NCBI RefSeq assembly: GCF_000744785.1
Contig: NZ_JQMO01000003.1
Location: 248,001 to 312,000 of the forward strand
Reading direction: 5' to 3'
DNA from: Kitasatospora azatica KCTC 9699
Lineage (GTDB): Bacteria > Actinomycetota > Actinomycetes > Streptomycetales > Streptomycetaceae
DNA length: 64,000 nt
Shown piece after piece: positions 58,638 to 64,000 of the stretch. Every line of letters starts with the position of its first letter. Within the stretch, counting starts at the first letter, position 1. The notes under the pieces are model-generated. The model saw only the letters and a list, made by a program, of their open reading frames with translations. It did not search any database and had not been told where the DNA came from. A program made the position numbers and the translations under genes.

Positions 58638-60047
58638 ATGCCGAAGGTCGAGTTGACGGCCGGTGAGGCGGCCCGGGACCAGTTCGCCGCGCCGACCGAG
58701 GACGAGCTCGCCGCCTTCGCGAGCACCATCGGCCGGCTGAGCCGCCTCTCGCACGACCACCCGGCCCGGCTGCGTGCCGAGCACATCGCCGAGTCCTTCG
58801 TCCGCGACGGCCGCAAGCAGCGCCGAAAGGCCCAGCGGCTGCAGGACGTCGCCGCGGACGCCGCCCTGCTGGCCGGCACGGCCACCGGGGCGCTCGCCCG
58901 GCGCGAGGACGCGCCGTTGCCCGTCCCGGTCGCCGCTCCCGCACCGGTGGGCGAGCTCCGCCGGCCCCGCCGCTGCTACGTCTGCAAGGGCAGCTACCGC
59001 CAGGCCGACGGCTTCTACCACCAGCTCTGCCCGGACTGCGCGCGCGACAACTCCGCGTACCGGGCGATCAGCACCGACCTGCGCGGTCGCCGGGTGCTGC
59101 TCACCGGCGGGCGGGTGAAGATCGGCTTCCAGCTCGCCCTGATGATGCTGCGCGACGGCGCCGAACTGATCGTCACCAGCCGCTTCCCGCAGGACACCGT
59201 GCGCCGCTTCCAGGCCGCGCCCGGCAGCGAGGGGTGGCTGGAGCGGCTGCGCGTGGTCGGCATCGACCTGCGTGATCCGCGCCAGGTGCTGGGCCTGTGC
59301 GAGGAGTTGCGGGCCGAGGGTCGGCCGTTGGACATCCTGGTCAACAACGCGGCGCAGACCGTCCGTCGCCCGCCCGAGGCCTACGCCCTGCTGGTGGCCG
59401 GTGAGTCGGCCGACGAACTGCCCCCGGCGGCGCGCCGGGCGATCCGGCACGCCCCCGGCTTCACCGCGATACCCGCGCCCACCAACGAGTTGACCGCCGG
59501 GCTCGCGCTGCCGAGCACCGTCGCCGCGTTGGCGGACGAGGCCGGTCTGCTCCCCGACACCGCGCCCAGCAACTCCTGGTCGGCCCGGCTCGGCCAGCTG
59601 GACCCGACCGAGGTGCTGGAGACCCAGTTGGTCAACGCGCTGGCCCCCGCGCTGCTCTGCGACCGGCTGCTCCCGCTGCTGCTCGCCGCCCCGCACCCGA
59701 ACCGCTACATCGTCAACGTCACCGCCGTCGAGGGCCGGTTCGCCGTCCGCCACAAGACCCCCGGGCACCCGCACACCAACATGGCCAAGGCCGCGCTCAA
59801 CATGCTGACCCGCACCAGCGCGGCCGCCCTGGCCGAACAGGGCGTGCACATGTGCGCGGTGGACACCGGCTGGATCACCGACGAGAATCCGGCTCCGAAG
59901 AAGGCCAGGATCGCCGCGCGCGGCTTCCGCACGCCGCTGGACATCGTGGACGGCGCGGCCCGGGTCTACCACCCGATCGTGCAAGGCGAGGCGGGTGCGC
60001 CGCTGTCCGGGGTCTTCCTGAAGGACTATCAGCAGGCGCAGTGGTGA
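58638..60047 (+). CDS. Atypical short-chain dehydrogenase with N-terminal helical region and zinc ribbon
   Basis: 469 residues. Helical, basic N-terminus (about 1-95), then a probable zinc site Cys113-x2-Cys116 ... Cys131-x2-Cys134 (CYVCKGSYRQ, HQLCPDC). The SDR Rossmann fold starts near 150 with LLTGGRVKIG (TGGxxxIG) and VNNAAQT near 237. In place of YxxxK the sequence is HTNMAKAALNM: Lys384 is kept but the Tyr position is Thr380, and the usual Ser is Thr in NVTAVEG. GGGGAGAG before the ATG, 33 bp after two tRNA-like genes. The function is unknown; the active site suggests unusual chemistry or cofactor binding only. Confidence 0.85.
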   Translation: MPKVELTAGEAARDQFAAPTEDELAAFASTIGRLSRLSHDHPARLRAEHIAESFVRDGRKQRRKAQRLQDVAADAALLAGTATGALARREDAPLPVPVAAPAPVGELRRPRRCYVCKGSYRQADGFYHQLCPDCARDNSAYRAISTDLRGRRVLLTGGRVKIGFQLALMMLRDGAELIVTSRFPQDTVRRFQAAPGSEGWLERLRVVGIDLRDPRQVLGLCEELRAEGRPLDILVNNAAQTVRRPPEAYALLVAGESADELPPAARRAIRHAPGFTAIPAPTNELTAGLALPSTVAALADEAGLLPDTAPSNSWSARLGQLDPTEVLETQLVNALAPALLCDRLLPLLLAAPHPNRYIVNVTAVEGRFAVRHKTPGHPHTNMAKAALNMLTRTSAAALAEQGVHMCAVDTGWITDENPAPKKARIAARGFRTPLDIVDGAARVYHPIVQGEAGAPLSGVFLKDYQQAQW

Positions 60048-60167
60048 GCACTGCAACCGGCTTCTCACTCTGCGTGCCGGCGTGGGCACTTGACGCAACC
60101 CGGCCAATTGTGGGCGGTCCTGGGCGTTGCGGCGGCACCAAGCCGCGCGGCGAGCGATGATGGTCTG

Positions 60168-61052
60168 ATGATCTCGATCCTGTTCGCCGTGCTGACTGCC
60201 ATCAGCAACGGCACCGCCTCGGTGCTGCAGCGCCGGGCGGCGGCCGACGCGCCCGAGGAAGACGCGCTGCACCTGTCGCTGCTGCGCGACCTGCTGCGGC
60301 GCCCGGTCTGGCTGGGCGGGATCGCGATGAGCGCGGTGGCCGCACTCTGTCAGGCGGTGGCGCTGGCCACCGGGCCGATCGCCGTGGTGCAGCCGATCTT
60401 CGTGATCGAGCTGCCGTTCACGCTGCTGCTGGGCGGGCTGCTCTTCCGGGGCTCGTTCCCGCGCTCGGTCTGGATCGCGGTGGCCGCCGTGGCCGTTGGG
60501 TTGGCGCTGTTCCTGACGGCGGCCGCGCCGAGCGGCGGGAACGAGGCCGTCTCCGGTGGGGCCTGGGTCCCGGCGCTGCTGGCCACCGGGGCCTTCCTGG
60601 CGGTGGTGCTGGTGGTCGGGCTGCGGACCCGGGGCAACGCCCGGGCCGCCGCGCTCGGTCTGGCGGCGGCCTGCGGGTACGCGCTGACGGCCGCGCTGAT
60701 GAAGGACGCGATGGCCCGGCTCGACCACGGTGTGGTGGCGCTGTTCTCCGCCTGGCAGTTGTACGGCACGGCGCTGGTCGGGGTGGGGTCGCTCTTCGTG
60801 CTGCAGAACGCGCTGCAGGCCGGTTCGTTGGCCGCCTCGCAGCCGATGCTCAGCATCGGCGACGCGCTGATCAGCACCTGCTACGGCGTCACGCTGTTCG
60901 CCGAGACGCTGCGCAGCGGCTGGTGGCTGCTGCCGCAACTGGCGGCCCTGGCCCTGGTGGTGGCGGGCTGCGTCGGCCTCTCGCGCTCCCCGCTCGCCGA
61001 TGGTCTGGCCACGCCGGTCCCACGCCCGAGCGAGGTCCCGGCGACGGTGTAG
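60168..61052 (+). CDS. DMT-family (EamA-like) transporter
   Basis: 294-residue membrane protein with about nine or ten hydrophobic helices. It starts MISILFAVLTAISNGTASVLQ and has the duplicated EamA-like arrangement (GPIAVVQPIFVIELPF in the first half, SQPMLSIGDALISTCYG in the second). Resembles the DMT/NIPA-like group of putative metabolite or cation exporters. Weak Shine-Dalgarno. Confidence 0.85.
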   Translation: MISILFAVLTAISNGTASVLQRRAAADAPEEDALHLSLLRDLLRRPVWLGGIAMSAVAALCQAVALATGPIAVVQPIFVIELPFTLLLGGLLFRGSFPRSVWIAVAAVAVGLALFLTAAAPSGGNEAVSGGAWVPALLATGAFLAVVLVVGLRTRGNARAAALGLAAACGYALTAALMKDAMARLDHGVVALFSAWQLYGTALVGVGSLFVLQNALQAGSLAASQPMLSIGDALISTCYGVTLFAETLRSGWWLLPQLAALALVVAGCVGLSRSPLADGLATPVPRPSEVPATV

Positions 61053-61066
61053 CGCTTGCTCAGGAG

Positions 61067-61429
61067 TCAGACCAGCCGGAACTCGGCGACCTCGTGGTCG
61101 GTGCCGACCCCGGAGAGCTGGACCCTGGTGCCCACCGGGATCACCTCGTAGCGGGTGGCGATCACCACGGCGGGGATGGTGAGCCCCTCGTCCAGGGTGA
61201 CCGCGCAGCTCTGCCGGATCCGGTGCTCCAGCAGCGCGGAGCGCACCACCGGGCCGATCCGGCGGACCACGCCGAGGCCGGCGCTCTGCAGCTCGTCCAT
61301 GTCGGTGGCGCCGCACACCGGGCAGAGCAGCCGGAATCGCTCGGTGGGTGAACTGCACCACCGGCACTGGCGGTAGCGGAGCACGACCGCGTCATCCACG
61401 GCGGCGTCGGCAGTCAGCGTCTGGTTCAT
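61067..61429 (-). CDS. DUF35-type zinc-ribbon/OB-fold protein
   Basis: 120 residues. The N-terminal rubredoxin-like zinc ribbon (CRWC ... CPVC at residues 23-40) is followed by an OB fold (VVRRIGPVVRSALLEHRIRQS to DHEVAEFRLV). DUF35 proteins bind acyl-CoA or partner with thiolase/ketosynthase-like enzymes. AGGAGGGG before the ATG. Its promoter carries the same long palindrome as the etfB promoter, so it belongs to the adjacent TetR regulon. Confidence 0.85.
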   Translation of the reverse strand: MNQTLTADAAVDDAVVLRYRQCRWCSSPTERFRLLCPVCGATDMDELQSAGLGVVRRIGPVVRSALLEHRIRQSCAVTLDEGLTIPAVVIATRYEVIPVGTRVQLSGVGTDHEVAEFRLV

Positions 61430-61465
61430 GGTCCCCTCCTGACGGCAAGTGTGGAGCGACCATAT

Positions 61466-61500
61466 GGCACTCAGTGCCAGCGCACAAGGCACTGAGTGCC
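61466..61500. promoter_or_regulatory. Long palindromic TetR operator upstream of the DUF35 gene
   Basis: Perfect 13-bp arms GGCACTCAGTGCC and GGCACTGAGTGCC (61466-61478, 61488-61500) separated by 9 bp; each arm is itself nearly palindromic. It lies 37 bp upstream of the DUF35 start and just after the tetR stop. Same sequence and spacing as the site at 62278. Confidence 0.85.
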
Positions 61501-61508
61501 CTCGCTGG

Positions 61509-62246
61509 TCACCCGGATTCCAGGGCCACCTGGATCTCGTCCACCACCCGCCACATCGGTGTCCCGCGCCGCGCGACCAGGACCACGACCTCCTCCTCGG
61601 CCGCACCGCCCGAAGCGGGCTGGTCACCCCAGCCGGCGACCACGTAGGCGAGCGCCTCGTCCACGCTCGCCTCGGGGTCGTGGTCGGCGCCGGAGCGCAG
61701 CCAGGAGCGCAGCGCGTTGTTGTGGGCGGCGACCACGGCCGCCGCGACCACGTCGGCGCGCAGTCGCCCGTCCGGCCGAGCGGCGAACCGGATGCGCAGG
61801 AAGTCGGCGAGGGCGCGCTCGTAGCGCCAGACCACCGAGAGCTCGTGCGCCCGCAGGGCCGGGACCACCCGGGTGAGCTGGTAGCGGCGCACCGAGAAGA
61901 CCGGGTCGGCGGCGTACATCCGCAGCACCTGCCGGGCCGCCGCGCAGGCGCGTTCGACCGGGTCCTCGGCAGCCCCGGCGGGGTCGGCGAGGAAGGCGTT
62001 CATCTCGGCCAGGCAGCCGTCGTGGTCCGGGAAGACCACCGACTCCTTGGACGGGAAGTACCGGAAGAACGAGCGGCGGCCGACCCCGGCGAGGGTGACG
62101 ATGTCGTCAATGGTGGTCTGCTCGAAGCCCCGCTCGGCGAAGAGTCGCAGCGCCGCCGCCACCAGCGCGTCGCGCATCGGCGGCTTTGCGGCACCGGTCC
62201 GGCCTGCGGGTTCGCGGTCCTGATTGCTGGCGCGCTGCTGGCTCAT
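61509..62246 (-). CDS. TetR family transcriptional regulator
   Basis: 245-residue repressor. The DNA-binding domain at about 22-72 reads MRDALVAAALRLFAERGFEQ and DDIVTLAGVGRRSFFRYFPS, followed by a helical ligand domain. It lies between two copies of one long palindrome, one upstream of its own gene (shared with etfB) and one before the DUF35 gene. This strongly suggests it regulates all three. The linked genes suggest an acyl-CoA-type ligand. Confidence 0.94.
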   Translation of the reverse strand: MSQQRASNQDREPAGRTGAAKPPMRDALVAAALRLFAERGFEQTTIDDIVTLAGVGRRSFFRYFPSKESVVFPDHDGCLAEMNAFLADPAGAAEDPVERACAAARQVLRMYAADPVFSVRRYQLTRVVPALRAHELSVVWRYERALADFLRIRFAARPDGRLRADVVAAAVVAAHNNALRSWLRSGADHDPEASVDEALAYVVAGWGDQPASGGAAEEEVVVLVARRGTPMWRVVDEIQVALESG

Positions 62247-62277
62247 GCTGCGGACGCTACCACCGAAAACGGGCCGA

Positions 62278-62314
62278 GGGTACTGAGTGCCTTTGCAAAT
62301 GGCACTCAGTACCC
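62278..62314. promoter_or_regulatory. Long palindromic TetR operator between tetR and etfB
   Basis: Perfect 14-bp arms GGGTACTGAGTGCC (62278-62291) and GGCACTCAGTACCC (62301-62314) separated by the 9-bp palindromic spacer TTTGCAAAT. 31 bp from the tetR start and 51 bp from etfB, covering both promoters. Confidence 0.88.
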
Positions 62315-62364
62315 TTATGGTGCGACTGGGCCCACTTGGACGAGACCAGTACAGGAGACAGGCC

Positions 62365-63150
62365 GTGAGCTTGAGGATCGTTGTCTGTGTGAAGTACGTG
62401 CCCGATGCGACTGGTGACCGTCGCTTCGCGGACGACACCACCACCGATCGGGATGCCGTGGACGGCCTCCTGTCGGAGCTCGACGAGTACGGCGTCGAGC
62501 AGGCGCTGCGGATCGCGGAGGCTTCCGGGGACGCGGAGGTGACCGTGTTGACCGTTGGTGGGGACGACGCGCGTGACGCGTTGAAGAAGGCCCTGTCGAT
62601 GGGTGCGGACAAGGGTGTGCACGTCAATGACGACGACATCCACGGCTCGGACGTGATCGCGACCTCCGCGGTGATCGCCAAGGCGCTGGAGAAGACCGGT
62701 TTCGACCTGGTGGTGTGCGGGATGGCGTCCACCGACGGCACCATGGGCGTGCTGCCGGCGCTGCTGGCCGAGCGGCTGGGCCTGCCGCAGGCCACGCTGC
62801 TGTCGGAGGTGTCGGTCGAGGACGGCACCGTGCGCGGTCGTCGGGACGGGGACACGGCGACCGAGCAGGTCGAGGCGGCGCTGCCGGCGGTGGTGTCGGT
62901 GACCGACCAGTCCGGTGAGGCCCGTTACCCCTCGTTCAAGGGGATCATGGCGGCGAAGAAGAAGCCGGTCGTCGAGTGGGACCTGGACGACCTGGGCATC
63001 GACGCCGAGAGCGTGGGTCTGGCGGGCGCGTGGACGGCGGTCGAGACCGTGACCGAGCGTCCCGCGCGGACCAAGGGCACGATCGTCAAGGACGAGGGCG
63101 AGGGCGGCAAGCAGCTGGCCGGCTTCCTCGCCGAGCAGAAGTTCATCTAA
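62365..63150 (+). CDS. etfB: Electron transfer flavoprotein beta subunit
   Basis: 261-residue ETF beta. It starts at a GTG with AGGAGA upstream and has VCVKYVPDATGDRRF, ALSMGADKGVHVNDDDI, the AMP-binding region VVCGMASTDGTMGVLPALLAERLGLP, and the recognition-loop signature VTDQSGEARYPSFKGIMAAKKK. It forms a heterodimer with EtfA, carrying electrons from acyl-CoA dehydrogenases to the respiratory chain. In the TetR operator arrangement with the DUF35 gene. Confidence 0.97.
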   Translation: MSLRIVVCVKYVPDATGDRRFADDTTTDRDAVDGLLSELDEYGVEQALRIAEASGDAEVTVLTVGGDDARDALKKALSMGADKGVHVNDDDIHGSDVIATSAVIAKALEKTGFDLVVCGMASTDGTMGVLPALLAERLGLPQATLLSEVSVEDGTVRGRRDGDTATEQVEAALPAVVSVTDQSGEARYPSFKGIMAAKKKPVVEWDLDDLGIDAESVGLAGAWTAVETVTERPARTKGTIVKDEGEGGKQLAGFLAEQKFI

Positions 63151-63178
63151 GCCGCCCCTGATCCGCCGCCCCTGATCC
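63151..63178. repeat. 14-bp tandem duplication between etfB and etfA
   Basis: GCCGCCCCTGATCC occurs twice in tandem immediately after the etfB stop codon, lengthening the intergenic spacer before the etfA ribosome binding site. Confidence 0.85.
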
Positions 63179-63199
63179 GCTGTTAGGAGAACGAACGTC

Positions 63200-64000
63200 A
63201 TGAGCGAGATCCTCGTCCTGGTCGACCACGCCGACGGCGCGGTGCGCAAGCCCGCGCTCGAACTGCTCACCCTGGCCCGCCGCCTGGGCACCCCCGCCGC
63301 GGTGGTGCTGGGCGCCGGCGACCACGCGGCCGCGATCGCCGCCAAGGCCGGCGAGTACGGCGCCGCGAAGGTCTACGTCGCCGACGCGCCCGAGTTCACC
63401 GACCTGCTCGTCGTGCCCAAGGTCGACGCGCTGACCCAGATCGCCCGGTCGTCGGGCGCGGTGGCGGTGCTGGTCACCTCCTCCGGCGAGGGCAAGGAGG
63501 TCGCCGCCCGCACCGCGCTGCGCCTGGGCTCGGGCGTGATCACCGACGCCGTGGACCTGGAGGCCGACACCGACGGCACCGCGGTCGCGACGCAGTCGGT
63601 GTTCGCGGCCTCGTTCCAGGTCAGGTCGAAGGTGACCAAGGGCGCGCCGGTGATCACCGTCAAGCCCAACGCGGCGGCCCCCGAGCCGGCCCCGGCGGCC
63701 GGTGCGGTGGAGAACGTGAGCGTGGTGTTCGGCGGGAACGCGGCAACGGTCACCGCCCGCACCCCGCGGGTGTCGACCGGCCGTCCGGAGCTGACCGAGG
63801 CCGCGATCGTGGTCTCGGGCGGTCGTGGTGTGGGTGCGGCGGAGGGCTTCTCGGTGGTCGAGGAGCTGGCCGACGCGCTGGGCGCGGCGGTGGGTGCCTC
63901 GCGCGCCGCGGTCGACGCGGGCTGGTACCCGCACAGCAACCAGGTCGGCCAGACCGGCAAGCAGGTCTCCCCGCAGCTGTACATCGCCGCGGGCATCTCC
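63200..64000 (+). CDS. etfA: Electron transfer flavoprotein alpha subunit, 3' partial
   Basis: First 267 codons of ETF alpha (usual length about 320), cut by the window end. N-terminal domain I starts MSEILVLVDHADGAVRKPAL. The FAD-binding domain begins with the diagnostic VVSGGRGVGAAEGFSVVEEL near residue 210, followed by SRAAVDAGWYPHSNQVGQTG. TAGGAGA precedes the ATG. Partner of etfB. Confidence 0.97.
   Translation, partial: MSEILVLVDHADGAVRKPALELLTLARRLGTPAAVVLGAGDHAAAIAAKAGEYGAAKVYVADAPEFTDLLVVPKVDALTQIARSSGAVAVLVTSSGEGKEVAARTALRLGSGVITDAVDLEADTDGTAVATQSVFAASFQVRSKVTKGAPVITVKPNAAAPEPAPAAGAVENVSVVFGGNAATVTARTPRVSTGRPELTEAAIVVSGGRGVGAAEGFSVVEELADALGAAVGASRAAVDAGWYPHSNQVGQTGKQVSPQLYIAAGIS

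Overview
The window is very GC-rich, has strong third-position GC bias, and uses mycothiol-type enzymes, leaderless or GTG starts and short start/stop overlaps. Together with the gene families (ECF42 sigma factor with a YCII partner, SpoIIE-type phosphatase, Zur-linked zinc-free ribosomal proteins with an Mrf-like protein, DUF6296- and DUF5954-like proteins) this points to a Streptomycetaceae actinomycete, either Streptomyces or Kitasatospora. It reads as accessory or semi-accessory chromosome: many short, independently regulated units, several decayed genes, and only a few housekeeping functions.

Layout. 1-4.7 kb: an ECF42 sigma factor overlapping a YCII protein, a peptidase S51-like protein, a SnoaL-like protein, and a divergent HxlR regulator/NADP oxidoreductase pair. 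4.7-11.9 kb: a zinc-homeostasis block with a metal ABC transporter (binding protein, ATPase, two permeases), a chimeric CobW remnant, an Mrf-like protein, and the zinc-independent ribosomal proteins S14, L28, L33 and L31, with Zur-like boxes in both divergent promoters. 11.9-16.1 kb: a VOC protein, a mycothiol-type enzyme bracketed by insertion-sequence ends, a broken IS5-type transposase, an alpha/beta hydrolase, an alanine racemase, and a glycoside-hydrolase/lectin remnant. 16-24.6 kb: a methyltransferase, a GlxA-type regulator, an arsenic cluster (ArsI, ArsR, aquaporin, ArsC), a secreted phospholipase C, and a two-unit Lrp/AsnC regulator. 24.7-30.5 kb: an MFS exporter, a MerR and a MarR-like regulator, each preceded by a 15-bp-period repeat array, a MazG-like protein, and a decayed LuxR-type ATPase regulator.

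30.5-37.4 kb is the most pathway-like block. Three related hairpins are followed by a PaaK-type adenylating enzyme. Convergent with it is an operon of an acetyltransferase, a LuxE-type acyl-protein synthetase, and a LuxC acyl-CoA reductase fused to a second adenylating domain. Together these could activate a carboxylic acid and reduce it to an aldehyde; the product is unknown. 37.9-45.5 kb: a Sap/GAP membrane protein, a Gfo/Idh/MocA oxidoreductase, a sirtuin, a DoxX-like membrane protein, a frameshifted cytochrome P450, small proteins, MscL and a frameshifted DUF5954-like gene. 45.6-50.3 kb: a two-component system divergent from a MacB-like ABC exporter, a typical antibiotic or cell-envelope stress module. 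50.5-57.7 kb: a large secreted GH87-type alpha-1,3-glucanase, a DinB/DUF664 protein, and a multi-domain SpoIIE phosphatase.

57.8-64 kb: a gamma-carbonic anhydrase, then two tandem tRNA-like genes with abnormal anticodon loops directly upstream of an atypical short-chain dehydrogenase. That dehydrogenase has a zinc ribbon and lacks the catalytic Tyr. This is the strongest candidate for an undescribed system in the window. After it come a DMT transporter, a DUF35-type OB-fold protein and a TetR regulator with two near-identical long operators, and etfB followed by a truncated etfA at the window edge.
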